Shown here: positions 1 through 9,844 of the stretch, piece by piece
Numbering within the stretch: position 1 is the stretch's first letter
How the letters are laid out: every line of letters starts with the position of its first letter
NCBI GenBank assembly: GCA_973895155.1
Contig: OZ316893.1
Location: 23,684,001 to 23,748,000 of the forward strand
DNA: 64,000 nt
Direction: 5' to 3'
Origin: Marsupella aquatica
Lineage: Eukaryota > Marchantiophyta
Position numbers and translations under genes: made by a program
The notes under the pieces: model-generated
The model's input: only the letters and a program-made list of their open reading frames with translations
Told to the model about the DNA's origin: nothing
Database searches by the model: none

Positions 1-116
1 TTAGCAGCGTCCCATGCCGCTAAGCCGCGGAAACGGCCTCGCCAAGCACGAAACCTGCGGGAATCGGCTTGAGCTGGGGGGTTTCTTGGGTTTAGGGAGC
101 CATGGGACGCACCACA
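1..116 (+). repeat. 5' terminal repeat of element C (cut by window start)
   Basis: Matches 14449-14565 in direct orientation. Similarity stops at the CCACA end, which fits the CA end of an LTR. The start lies outside the window. I see no clear tRNA-complementary primer site just downstream. Confidence 0.6.
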
Positions 117-739
117 CGCGCTAAGCATCGGCGGCTAGGGGTAACCAACGGGAGGAAAGACCAGAGGAGGAGAGGGGTAAGGACCGCTCGCGAGGAATGG
201 TGGCTCATTTGCAAGCATGAACTGGGCAGACGACTACGGAAGGCCAACTACTGTCAACTGCTTAGGCAAGCACTCTGGGCGGGAGCAGATACCAACAATC
301 GACTCAAGGAGGGTATGAGCAACGTCAATCAAGCGGCACATTTTTGGGGATGCCTGTTTGAACGGGCAACTGAGTACATTAGGACTTACGAGGACGAAGA
401 ATCGGAGAGAGTAGCTTGAGAACGGTAGGAGCTCGCTTGACTGTGGGAGCTGCAGAAGTCTGCCTTCTTAGGAGGAGAACTCATCAAGGCCGAGTTCTTG
501 TGGACTCCTACTACCAATCAGCTCGATGATCTTTTGTTTTGCGAAGACAGACTCGTCGGCATTCGGGAAGCCATCAACCGCTACAACGACGGGCACTGGG
601 AGTTGAAGGGTAGCACGAAGGGGTGGACAAAGGCAACTATGCTAGGAGAAACATCCACGACAGACGAGATGAAGAGGAAAGGAAACAACAACGAAGAGGC
701 CACCCCGGCAAAAAGAACGAGGTCGGCGGCACCAAGGAA
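102..739 (+). pseudogene. Gag-like protein of element C, N-terminal part
   Basis: An open frame starts at ATG 102, inside the end of the terminal repeat, and runs in one frame to the transposon insertion at 740. It is broken by three in-frame stops (TGA 417-419, TAG 426-428, TGA 438-440). Reading through gives a basic, Arg/Lys-rich start, a helical region and a motif around 535-620 (F-C-E-D-R-L-V then H-W-E-L-K-G-S-T). That motif resembles the gag-like proteins at 20.6 kb and 42.4 kb on the minus strand. The frame resumes exactly at 10817 once element A and one GGAA are removed. The family is recognisable only by its relatives in this window; a gag or capsid role is inferred from the terminal repeats. 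Confidence 0.55.
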
Positions 740-757
740 AACACGATTTCGGACCGA
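736..757 (+). repeat. Left target duplication (GGAA, 736-739) and terminal inverted repeat (740-757) of A
   Basis: AACACGATTTCGGACCGA at 740-757 is the reverse complement of the right end 10795-10812 with one mismatch. GGAA at 736-739 is repeated at 10813-10816. Confidence 0.85.
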
Positions 758-1005
758 CCAAGAAGTGTGTTGGAGTTCTCGTTTAACCCGATCCCGTTTT
801 TTTCTAAGGCAATGCAATGACCGATAAAATTGGAAAAAACTCTCTGAAACGCCACTTTCCTCCATTGCATCGCCGCGGGAATGCAGGGAGCGATATGTGC
901 ATCGGGTTTTACATTTCGTCAGTGAAAAAGTCCAAATTGCGAGTAACTTGGTCCGAACCGCATAATCCAGGAACGACCACGCACTAACCCAGGTAAAGGG
1001 GAAAA

Positions 1006-1058
1006 TTAACCATGGTTAAGGGGAAATTAACCATGGTTTAGAGCGTCTCCTATATAAA
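1006..1058 (+). promoter_or_regulatory. Left-end promoter: twin palindromes plus TATA box
   Basis: TTAACCATGGTTAA at 1006-1019 is a perfect palindrome. It recurs with one change at 1027-1040, 21 bp (two helical turns) later. TATATAAA follows at 1051-1058. The same arrangement is conserved in B at 26902-26954. Inference: RNA polymerase II promoter of the plus-strand genes, with a paired site for a dimeric regulator. Confidence 0.6.
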
Positions 1059-1186
1059 GAGGAGCGGGCTGCCCATAAAACGTTTGCTTTTGCCAGAGCA
1101 AATATCTCTTGACTGAGAGCGAATACCAAACTCCCATCAAGTCTTACATTCCTCCCAAGCGATTCGACTCTTTCTACCGAAAACCC

Positions 1187-1516
1187 AATAAATTTATCGA
1201 AATAGCCATTCCTGTTCAAGTTCTCCATGTAAGACTAACTAGTCATTTAGTGTAAAATGTCCAGATCCGAGCGGAATGCGATAAATTTATCGCATTTTGC
1301 ATTCCTCTGTTGCAATCATTTGATCCAGTGTTTAGAGAGGTGTTGCCTTCATTCCGATAAATTTATCGGAGTCTTCATTCCTTTCATGGAAAGAGGAGTA
1401 ATTGAGAATCCGATAAATTTATCGGAGTTGTCATTTTTGTGAAAGATTGAATTCAGGGGTTAGGTGTCTGAGGAAGTCATATTTCAATTCGAATGCGGAG
1501 TGCGATAAACTTATCG
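1187..1516. promoter_or_regulatory. Cluster of five CGATAAATTTATCG palindromes
   Basis: Copies start at 1187 (first G changed), 1279, 1355, 1411 (perfect) and 1503 (one central change). Several have CATTCC or TTCATTCC 7-9 bases downstream. They lie between the TATA box and the first coding region, so they may sit in the 5' leader. B keeps all five at 27082-27413, and there the first one is perfect. Confidence 0.75.
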
Positions 1517-1650
1517 CATCCTCCTGTGAGAATCATTTTCCTTTGTTTTGTTTGGAGACTCATCTTCATCTCTGATGTCGCAGTGTTGCCGGGTTTAGGA
1601 GGCACAACGGAAGGTCGATTGCACTCCGTGGACAACAGGTATTGTGACAA

Positions 1651-1977
1651 ATGGCTGTCTTCCTTGAAAATCGTGTCAAACGTGCACACCGTTTGTACAA
1701 GAGACTCGTGCGACTCAAAGTTCTCCCCATCGGTATAGGAGCATTGTGGATGGGTGGTACTGATCCTGGAGATAGGCAGAATCCTCTCCGCATTGAATTC
1801 TACGGAATGAATGATGCAGGAGTTCCAATTCATTCGAGGTTGATGTTAACGGCGTGTTTACATTTGGAGTTTTCTTGTAACTATTGTTGTCGTCATCTTG
1901 ACAACAAGTACCACAAACAGGCTCACTTCTGTTGTAAGATTTGGAACGAAGACCCTTGGGTGAACCTTTCACGATGA
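1651..1977 (+). CDS. Small Cys/His-rich protein of transposon A, 108 aa, function unknown
   Basis: An intact frame starts at ATG 1651 and ends with TGA. The N-terminal third is basic (several R/K in KRAHRLYKRLVRLK). The C-terminal third has closely spaced Cys and His (C-N-Y-C-C, then H, then H-F-C-C) that could bind zinc. I recognise no family. B carries a 109-aa version at 27548 with five substitutions and one in-frame codon insertion. By eye about five changes are replacements and one is silent, so there is no sign of purifying selection since the copies split. Being the first gene after the left-end promoter, it may be an element accessory protein; this is inference. Confidence 0.5.
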   Translation: MAVFLENRVKRAHRLYKRLVRLKVLPIGIGALWMGGTDPGDRQNPLRIEFYGMNDAGVPIHSRLMLTACLHLEFSCNYCCRHLDNKYHKQAHFCCKIWNEDPWVNLSR

Positions 1978-2171
1978 GTGTTTCGACCTTTTCATTGAGG
2001 CACGTCTTGGAAGGACATATTTAAATAAACAAGTCCTACCCTTGCGCAGCGAATATAATACGTCATGAGTCCTAATCGTTAAACTGTCGTGCAGGGTTGG
2101 TACTGTGGATGTGTTCGGTTACACCTGGTGATTGAAGGTATTTTTATTGGTGGTTTTGGTAGCTCTGCTTC

Positions 2172-2714
2172 ATGGCTGCATCGGAGAATCTAATCGTTGC
2201 AAAGATGGGATCCGTTTTAGCCCACGAGCGTAGGAAATATATTCGAGGAAAAGTGCCCGGTGTGGAATGCGGAAGTTTGTTGAATGGACTTCCCGATGAA
2301 CTCGTTGAATCTCACATTTGGCCCCTCCTAGCCTTGTCTTGCACACAAGATGAACACCTTGGCCTTGACCTAAAACTTCTACCAGAAGAACGACTGACTC
2401 GAATGAGAACAATCATTTGTCTTGGAGCCACCTCGAAGAAATGGAACCATCTTGTTGTTGGTACACGATTTTGGGCGCTATTGAAATATGCAGTCCGTGA
2501 GATCAATGACATAAACAAAATGCTCGCAAGCATTCCTAATGCCGACCTTCTCTCAAACCTACATATTGCTAGGGTCTTCCGAGAGGAAACTCATTTCCTC
2601 CCTCCCATAGATATGCTTGGGTGCTTTTCGTATGAGCAGTTAGATCAGTTTCGTAGAGTTTGGATAAATCTTGGAGAAAGCGGGAAGCGGACAATTCTTG
2701 CATGGCATGGATGA
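2172..2714 (+). CDS. F-box-like protein of transposon A, 180 aa
   Basis: Starts at ATG 2172, shortly after a possible splice acceptor (ttttggtag). Residues 37-53 read L-N-G-L-P-D-E-L-V-E-S-H-I-W-P-L-L, like the first half of an F-box. Residues 83-105 (C-L-G-A-T-S-K-K-W-N-H-L-V) resemble the second half, separated by a longer loop than usual. F-box proteins are known as substrate receptors of SCF ubiquitin ligases; that this one binds SKP1 is inference. No substrate-binding repeat follows, only about 75 helical residues. The stop is TGA in A, but B has CGA at that position and stops two codons later. A palindrome copy follows at 2747. Confidence 0.45.
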   Translation: MAASENLIVAKMGSVLAHERRKYIRGKVPGVECGSLLNGLPDELVESHIWPLLALSCTQDEHLGLDLKLLPEERLTRMRTIICLGATSKKWNHLVVGTRFWALLKYAVREINDINKMLASIPNADLLSNLHIARVFREETHFLPPIDMLGCFSYEQLDQFRRVWINLGESGKRTILAWHG

Positions 2715-2746
2715 GTCTGAGTGGATGAGGCATTGCTGCGAACATC

Positions 2747-2760
2747 CGATAAATTTATCA
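2747..2760. promoter_or_regulatory. Palindromic site between genes
   Basis: CGATAAATTTATCA, one change from the perfect palindrome, followed by CTCATTCCTCT. It lies just after the F-box-like gene. B has CGATTAATTTATCG here (28622). Confidence 0.6.
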
Positions 2761-3012
2761 CACTCCTCATTCCTCTAGTCAATTTTGGGTGCTTGTAAAG
2801 AAACACTTTGAATATAATTGACTCTCCCTCCCCTGACTTCGGGTTGTGTGGTCCAGAGTGTATTTGTTTGCGCCTCTTCGGACGATTAGCTGACAAGTGC
2901 ATTGGCTTCACAGCCCGTTATACAAGGTACTGTAAAGTTGGATGAAACTTGTAGAATTGTAATTAGTATGTTCTCCAAAATTTATTCCTGATTTCTATTC
3001 GGTGATCAGGCC

Positions 3013-3727
3013 ATGCTCGAGCGACGCATTTTTGTACCCTACCCGGATCCTCCAGAATGGGGGAATGGAGCCATGCTGGACCAGCTAAGGAGGCTGGATG
3101 AGTCACTAATTTTAAAGATATGCAGGCTGGTAGTAAAACCGTTTTACCATAACGCATTTCACTTCTACGTAGATCAGGTAGGGGGAGAAATTTATATTCG
3201 GTGGGATAGATATGTTGGATTTTCTAGAAGAGTTATCCTACTCTTTCTGAAAACCGGTGCAGTAAGATGTTTTATACTCCACTACTGTCATGTTGTGAAG
3301 GGCAATCCTGCTTATGAGCCAGAATTCTATGCCGACAACAGACGTAGAGCATTCGATGAGATTCAGGATGTGATTGACAAGCTGGACAATCCTCTTGCCA
3401 CCAAGTTTTTTATTGACACTGGTGGGAAACTATATTCATACAAGATTCGTCAACTCCCCCCCCCAGCCGGTCTATGGGCTCTTTAACTTGATCTATGTAA
3501 GTTGCCTGTGGACGAACGTCCTTGCCAATGGTGAGATCTGTCCATGCTGCACAAATGTTTGTTGTGACATTCCGTCACGCCGGTATTCAGTAGCAGTAGT
3601 GAATCCTGAGACTGGTGAAGTTGATTTCCATTGGCTGTGGGCTTATGATCATCGCGTCACTCATATTCCCCAATGGCCCAAGAAGTGGATCGAACGCTTC
3701 GCTCTGGCGAGGTTCAACTATGATTAG
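3013..3727 (+). pseudogene. Unknown protein of transposon A, about 238 aa, frameshifted at a C run
   Basis: Frame one runs from ATG 3013 to 3486. A second frame then continues sensibly to TAG at 3727. The two join at a run of nine C at 3456-3464, so one extra or missing C explains the break; it may be real decay or an assembly error. The joined protein has a helical N-terminal half with aromatic residues and a C-terminal Cys group (C-P-C-C-T-N-V-C-C, near 3540-3570) that might bind metal. I recognise no family. It lies between the F-box-like gene and the methyltransferase gene, same strand, and is deleted from B. Confidence 0.45.
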
Positions 3728-3824
3728 GGTTTAGGTTTAGGGGTTAAGGTTTTGGATTTAGGGTTTCGTAGCTGATTCTTTGACCTGTACACTCGGCCAT
3801 CAATTTAAAGAAGGCTCACTTTTG

Positions 3825-3909
3825 CGATAATTTTATCGGTCTCTTTGTCCTTGTGTGATGAGATGTCGTGTCCACATGTGCTGTGAGATTGGCGGCGATA
3901 ATTTTATCG
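3825..3909. promoter_or_regulatory. Two palindrome variants upstream of the methyltransferase gene
   Basis: CGATAATTTTATCG at 3825-3838 and 3896-3909, 71 bp apart. The second is followed by CTCTTTGCATTGG. They end 38 bases before ATG 3948, with a possible acceptor (tatttgcag) in between, so the second may lie in a 5'-leader intron. Confidence 0.6.
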
Positions 3910-4916
3910 CTCTTTGCATTGGAATTTGTTTATTTGCAGACTTTTCCATGGCTGCTAGTGGAAAGAGTGGATCTGCTGAGGCAGAAAGTCTCATGACAAG
4001 CCTCACCAATGCAATTTGGACAAGTGAAGACATTTGTGAAGAGGTCAAGTGTATCAAGAAGTCATGGTACTTCCGTGACGCCAGATTACAGTCCACGGGT
4101 TTTGAAGACTGTGCTACCCCAATCCTTTGGGTCCAGTTGCAAAAATTGGCGAAGGTTAATGTTTCGTATGGCCCTGTCATTGCTGTTGCCGTCGTCGAGT
4201 TCATGGTTGGCCACGGGGAGGGAAAAGTGTTGACAGAGGGCCTTAGTTTCTTGAAAATGTGTGGGCGCAAGGGTTTCACATCTCTCATTGTTACTCTTGA
4301 TAACTTTGATGAGAAATCGATGGACAGTTATCCAGAAGATCCCCTTGTTGCCGAAGTTCGGGCAGCAAGAGAGATGAATGTTATGGGTTTGGCTTGGATC
4401 GGCCATTATGTGCAAGATTGTGATGCCATCATGCTTCCAAGGGTGAACGCAGAGTACAAGAGACTTGTGGGTGAAGAGTTCAAACCTGTCCGCAAAATTG
4501 TTTTCAAGAAACCAGGTTCAAGTGGCAGCGGTGGTTCTAATGCCGATAAAATATCGGGGCGGAAAGAACCATTGCAATCCTCTACACATATTGATGTGGA
4601 CAAACCTACAACTTCTGGTCGGGTTTCGGGAAGTGGAAAAGGGAAAGGGAGAGGTAGCGGCAGGGGAGATGCCGCGGGAACCTCTGACGGTGGGAAGAAG
4701 AGCCAGGAAACTGGCGGTAGTGGGAGAGGCCGGGGCAACCGTCGAGGACCATCCATTAAACCAAGCAAAAGTAAAGGATCCGAGGGATCCGGGCCATCTG
4801 GTTCTGGACTTAGCACAAAGAGGAAGAGGACTGGCTGGACTGAGACGGTGGCTGCAGAAGTAGATAGAGCTCCGTCAATTCCATCAATTCCAGTCGCGGT
4901 TCCTGCGGCGCCATTG

Positions 4917-5078
4917 GTAAGTACTACGTCGTTGTACTGTTTAACAAGTACGAAATCCGATAAAAATCTCGTTGTTTATTTCCTAAATTGCGGATTGTGG
5001 AGTTATGTTGAACAAATGCGAACTCCGATAAAAATCTCGCAGTTTCTTTCCTTAATTGAATTTGCAACGCTTTTGTAG
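4917..5078 (+). other. Intron 1 of the methyltransferase gene, with two palindrome-like copies
   Basis: Donor ggtaagt after 4916, acceptor tttgtag ending at 5078, phase 0, 162 nt. It contains CGATAAAAATCTCG twice (4958, 5025), a half-conserved form of the palindrome, each followed by a T-rich stretch with TTTCCT. Confidence 0.65.
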
Positions 5079-6148
5079 GCTGATCAGGAGGAGGAGACGG
5101 CTCTTTCGATGTATAAGACGGACGCAATCAAGGCAGAGCTCAGTCTTCTGATGCAATGAAGGGTGCAAAGGACAACTGTGCTTTTGCATGTCGACAATCT
5201 CATATTTGATGAGGAGGGGGATTTGTCAACTTTGATTAGACCAATGGATAGATTGTATGTGGAAAATATCAAGATACTTCTCATGAAAAACCCCACCAAC
5301 TTCAGTGCCCCGTTCGTGCTGTGTGTGGATCCGAAGGATTGTCCCACAACCGCAGATTGGGACATCCTGAAGTCAAGGGTATGGAAGTATAGAATTATTG
5401 GAGGGAATCATGGTGCTCGGGCAAAGTTCGAGTTGTTTAAAATGTACGGGAAGCAAATATATGGTGAGCTGGAAGCTTGGGTTTACGCTGGGCTTACGAG
5501 ATCCGAGGTCCGAAAGTTAGGCTTCCAGCATAACTATGACCAGGAGTATCGGAAGAACATGACTAAAATTGACCAAGTTTGCGCTTGTCACAATATTTTC
5601 CTTGAAATGGGTGTGGGCTCGACTAAAGATGTCCGCAAAGCATGTTGTCAAGAATGCATGATGGAGTACACGCCAGGAGTTCGTGACTCCATGGCCAAAC
5701 ATGATCCGGCTTTCCAAATTGCTTTCCGAACAGGTGAATTTGGGATCTTCAGGAGAAGATTTTCCAGATGTGGGAGAAAGGTATTGTCTTAGGACAACCC
5801 AAAAAAATTGTGGCAACGATGAACGCAAAGGGAAAGGTAAAACCTTTGACGGTAAGGGAGATTAAAATGAATAAACTTGCTGGTGACCTCAACTTAAATT
5901 CATTTCGAGGTCTCCAAGGACTGTCAAATAAGGAGCATGTCAAGCGTCTCTTGAATAGGGTTATCGGGAAGGTGATCACTTTGGATCAAATGCACAAGGA
6001 AGGTGAGAAGTTGAAAAAGCTTGCCAAGGTGAAGAAACTATTTTTGCAGATATCTGGTCAGCCAGATTGGGCAACATGCAGAGAAATGTTTCCCAACAAA
6101 ACAGATCTCTCGGTCCTTGGCATATGGGCGGAGAAATTGAGTGACGCG

Positions 6149-6399
6149 GTAAGCATTCCTCTCACAGCATGCTCTATCGCGAGATTTTTATCGGCTTTAG
6201 CATTCCTTTGTTGGTTTCTAAGCGATTGCATCTATCAGCTAGCGTGCTCCATCGCGATATTTTTATCGGCTTTAGCATTCCTTTGTTGGTTTCTAAGCGA
6301 TTTCATCTATTGGCTAGCGTGCTCCATCGCGACATTTTTATCGGCTTTAGCATTCATCTCACGCTATTCTAACTGTAGATGTGTCTGACATTCTTACAG
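6149..6399 (+). repeat. Intron 2 of the methyltransferase gene, built of a 75-bp tandem repeat
   Basis: Donor ggtaagc at 6149, acceptor ttacag ending at 6399 (an alternative acceptor ctgtag ends at 6378); both keep the frame. Nearly three 75-bp units carry palindrome variants at 6180, 6255 and 6330 (CGANATTTTTATCG). Each is followed by GCTTTAGCATTC, so palindrome plus tail is repeated as a unit. Confidence 0.7.
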
Positions 6400-7506
6400 C
6401 TGAAGATTAATTCAAAAAGGAAAAGCAAAGTGGTTCCGGCTGTCACTTATAATTCTGCGGGGGAGGTTATTGTTCCCTCAGCTGAAATCCCTTATATGTT
6501 TAAGAATTTTGTGCTTACTGCAATCGATAAGTACAATCGGCTGAGGTCCTTAGGCGAGGGCACAGCAGAAGCGTTTGAACAAACATGGAAAAATGCAGAC
6601 GGGGATTCTTTTCCCTACTATCTCCATGTTGGTTCAAATTTTGGATTCTTTTGTTCAGCCAAGGGCTTACACCCTTGCGGTTGCGGATATTCCGTATAGT
6701 TTTAATGCTCCTGGTTCGGAGTTTGATGAAGTGGCCTTCACAGAAAAGGATATTTTAGACATGTTGACAAGTTTCTCAAAGATGACGATCGCTAAGCAGT
6801 GGAGGTTTGTTGTGATCCATTCACTACAGCAAACGCATATGGTGATGTCTGCACTGGAGAGTGTATGCAACTGTGAGGTCGAGGCTGGAATCTGGGAGAA
6901 GACTAACATTCATGAGCGTCCCGCTGGAGCTCGATTGGCGTGGGGTTTTGAGAACTGGTTGATAGGTTTCTATAGCAGGAAGGCATTCGGAACATGAACA
7001 TGTACAATTTCCAACCGGATGAGTCTCGCGTCAATATCATCAAGGTTCCATGTGTAACCAAGAAGTCTGTTGATCCATTGGGATTTGTTGTGAACCCATA
7101 TCAGAAGCCTGTTGGTTTGGGGGCTTGGTTTGTTTCCCATTTCTCTGAGAAAGAGGATTGGGTTATTGATCTTTGTTGTGGAACCGGATCGACATTAGCT
7201 GCTACGCTCCTCAATTCTTGCCAGGGTTGTGCTGTTGATAAGAGTTCTGCGCAGATTGATTTTGTAAAATCCCGGATCATGATTCTGGAGTCAAACTGGA
7301 ATTTATATGAAGAATTCCAGATTGAAGGGCACGACGTTGAAGGTCATGAGATTCAACCACCAATTGCAGGCCAATTGGGTGTTCTCGGGACATCAACTTA
7401 CGTAGTTGAGATCGTGAAGGAGACCGAAGAGGAACAAGAAGAAACTGAGGAAGAGCCTCCCAGAACACCAAATGAGGATGATCTCAACGACATGTTATTA
7501 GATTAG

Positions 7507-7834
7507 TTGCGTGTGCTCGTTAGGATAATGTCAATCACCAATGGAGTTGTCGATAAATTTATCGGATTCTGTATTCCATGAGGAAGAACCTTTGTCACAT
7601 TTATTAATGCGATAAATTTATCGGACTTTGCATATATCGGACTATCGCGGTGTTCCTGCTGGGGGAATGGAGTTGTCGATAATCTTATCGAACAGCATTG
7701 TATTCTCTAACTGGTTTGTCATTGCAATTATTTAAAAAAAAAGATATCATTATAGCTGCGGAGTACATAGTCCCAGAATGATAACCACTGTACATATTCA
7801 TGGGAACGATAACCATTATAATTTAAACCTGAAA
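7507..7834. promoter_or_regulatory. Convergent intergenic gap with three palindromes
   Basis: Between the two converging genes lie perfect copies at 7551 and 7610 and CGATAATCTTATCG at 7677. ATGGAGTTGT precedes the first and third, so the block was duplicated locally. Their position at the 3' ends of both genes argues against a pure promoter role. I see no other feature here. Confidence 0.6.
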
Positions 7835-9444
7835 CTAGCTTTGACTATCAACGACTACAGTCTCCATTGCATTTTGAATGATTCGTCTTGTTTGTATAGG
7901 GAGAGTACTATTTGCCAATAACGCAAAGTTATACGCATAAACGACAGTTTTTGATAGGGATAATTCATCCTCCAGAACTTTGCTAGACGAAGCCTCTTTC
8001 TCCGGATAATATCTGCCTTCAATTGCAGACTCTTCCTCCGAATCCATTGCATACCAAGTGATTTTAATCCGCTCCGGGATGTCATTAATTCTTGTGAGAA
8101 TCTCAGTCACTTTTGCCATCCAGAATGGTCTTCCCTTGGGATCCTGATGGGCTGCTACACATATCATTGCAAATTTAGTATTCACCTCTAGATCCTTGAA
8201 GTCTCCAATTTCCGTGACTTTTCTTCGACTTCCGGAATACATGACTGTCCTCACACCCGCTACTTTATCAACCAAGCTAGGTTCCATTGCTGCTTCCGTA
8301 GGATTACTCGGAAGTTCTCTCTGTACGTTTACCTTGGGCCAACTCCAATCAAAACTCCATTGTGCAGGTTTCAGGTGGTGCTGAATCACTTCTTTTTGTT
8401 TGTCAAAAAAATGACCCCACCATAGACGATCTGCGTCATCAAAGTAATTGAATCCATCTTCAATTGCTCTTCGATATTTTTGAAGAGTTGACAAATAACT
8501 TTTTGCCGTCCGCTCATCTTGTTCCTCAACATCATTCTCTTGCTCTTCATTGTCTCCTGTCGCTCCCGTGGCCGACTTCAATGCCATTTGTGGTGCGACC
8601 CACATTCCAGATGATGGAATGTACCGAACAAAATCCACCGTCTCCCCCCAATCGATTGTCGTTGAAAGATGTTTGGCATGGAATACGGACCGAGCACTTC
8701 CATCTTCGAGTACTCTAGTAATCCGAAATTGTTTTTGAGCACTTATGCCGTGGAGAGTACGTAGAACCTGACCATCCATATCCTTGTCATTTGCTTGATC
8801 CTTGTCTAACACAAATTTCTTGAAATCGGCAACCTCGTCGACGAAAAATATCTTTGCCGTAGGATTGTAGGATTCCTCTATGATTGCTGAAAGAGTGTCC
8901 AATCGGAAAGCTTTCCGCTTGTTCAATTTTGAAGAAAACTTGCTAAACATTTGATCAGTTTGATCATGGGTGTGCCCCACCAATAGGAAACCAACCTTTA
9001 TTTTCTGGAAAACACCTATCTCCACCAACATATTCAAATATGCCATAAGATATTTATTCTTGTTTTCCCGAGCTGTGTTATCAAGCTGGAGGTAAAGCAC
9101 TGGAGGGAGCAGACCTTCCCAGGTATTCAGAATATGCTGGATAACGTGGATGGTCAGGTTGCTATCATTGTGAATATTTGGATAGTTCAAAAAAACATTT
9201 GAACTTAATTGTTTGTTGAAGATCAAACAACCCACTACGTGTACGGGGATGAAATACTTTTCATCCATATTCTTCGGACACCGAATGAAATGAGGTAACT
9301 CTGTCTTCGTTTGATCCATTCCATCAATACAGATGCCCAAATATTTCTTCGGACTCTTGTAACATTTGCTCCGGTGCTTTGCTAACTTCTCCCTCTCGAC
9401 TGCTTGTGCCTTCCGATGCTCATTTAGCAATGTTGAGAATTTTC
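7835..9444 (-). pseudogene. DUF7869-type protein, exon 2 (presumed transposase of family A/B)
   Basis: One long open exon on the minus strand starts at a splice acceptor (attgtag, exon from 9444) and ends at TAG 7835-7837. Near its start it reads G-I-C-I-D-G-M-D-Q. About 80 residues later comes L-Q-L-D-N-T-A-R-E-N-K-N-K, and about 40 further on V-G-H-T-H-D-Q-T-D-Q-M-F-S. I recognise this as the uncharacterised plant/algal/invertebrate family called DUF7869. The spaced acidic residues in D-G, D-N and H-T-H-D contexts look like an RNase H-fold (DDE-like) nuclease; that is inference. Exon 1 is deleted in A but preserved in B (30159-31836). The deletion joins ...GGTTTAG to ATTGAGACATGG near 9681. 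Confidence 0.6.
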
Positions 9445-9680
9445 CTACAATAATAAAAATATTTAGGACAAAACATGATAACCGCAATGTTGAACCCTGA
9501 CAGCGATAAATTTATCGGGTTCAGTATTCAAACACAAGACCGTAATGAAAAACTGTGACAGCGATAAATTGATCAGGTTCAGTATTCAAACTATTCAAAC
9601 GATATATTCACTCACATGGCCAAAGAAGAAGCACATGAATACTCAACCCGATAAAATTATCGGGAGTAACACACAGGTTT
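9445..9680 (-). promoter_or_regulatory. Intron of the DUF7869-type gene with three palindromes
   Basis: Contains CGATAAATTTATCG at 9504, a decayed copy at 9562 and CGATAAAATTATCG at 9649. The first two lie in a tandem unit of about 58 bp that also holds GGTTCAGTATTC. B has three such units here (29914, 29972, 30030), so copy number changes between elements. Confidence 0.65.
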
Positions 9681-9836
9681 AGATTGAGACATGGCTATCC
9701 AAGACACTATGGGGCTTTGCATTCCTCCCGCAATCAGGGAAAACGAAAGGCTCAACGGACAGAATGTTGCTCCAAGAACACAACTCCCAAAACTCTACTC
9801 TCGATAATGATGCCAAAAACTTATCGGCGGTGGCCC

Positions 9837-9844
9837 TTTTATAG
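9837..9844 (-). promoter_or_regulatory. TATA box of the minus-strand gene in A
   Basis: TTTTATAG on the plus strand reads CTATAAAA on the minus strand and is followed by GGGCCACCGCC. It is conserved in B at 31951-31958. It lies upstream of the first coding exon, as preserved in B. Confidence 0.55.

Larger units (their letters stand above)
3948..7506 (+). pseudogene. ParB-like domain plus beta-class DNA amino-methyltransferase, three exons, decayed
   Basis: Exons are about 3948-4916, 5079-6148 and 6400-7506, joined by GT-AG introns in phase 0. The N-terminal 180 residues are unrecognised. A Gly/Ser/Lys/Arg-rich linker follows (about 4510-4850). Near 5200-5560 there is a ParB/Srx-like stretch with Y-R-I-I-G-G-N-H-G-A-R-A, then G-L-T-R-S-E and a conserved N. 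The third exon has D-I-P-Y (6686-6697, motif IV), N-P-Y-Q-K-P (7093-7110, motif X region) and D-L-C-C-G-T-G-S-T (7168-7194, SAM-binding motif I). Motif IV before motif I is the beta-class order of N6-adenine/N4-cytosine methylases. Breaks: TGA at 5157-5159 and single-base shifts near 5745, 6650 and 6990. ParB-methylase fusions are familiar from phages and bacteria; here the gene lies in a plant transposon. Confidence 0.65.

Noticed and set aside
1016-1228. Minus-strand open frame in the left end of A (and its copy at 26912)
   Set aside because: Overlaps the promoter and palindromes, and its conservation is explained by the element end.
3724-3768. TTTAGGG-like tract after the gene at 3013 as a telomere relic
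   Set aside because: Irregular words (TTTAGGTTTAGGGG) of about 45 bp only; too short and degenerate to interpret.
5157-5159. TGA recoded as an amino acid (also 61996, 62392)
   Set aside because: TAG and TAA occur in similar frames and frameshifts accompany them, so decay is simpler.
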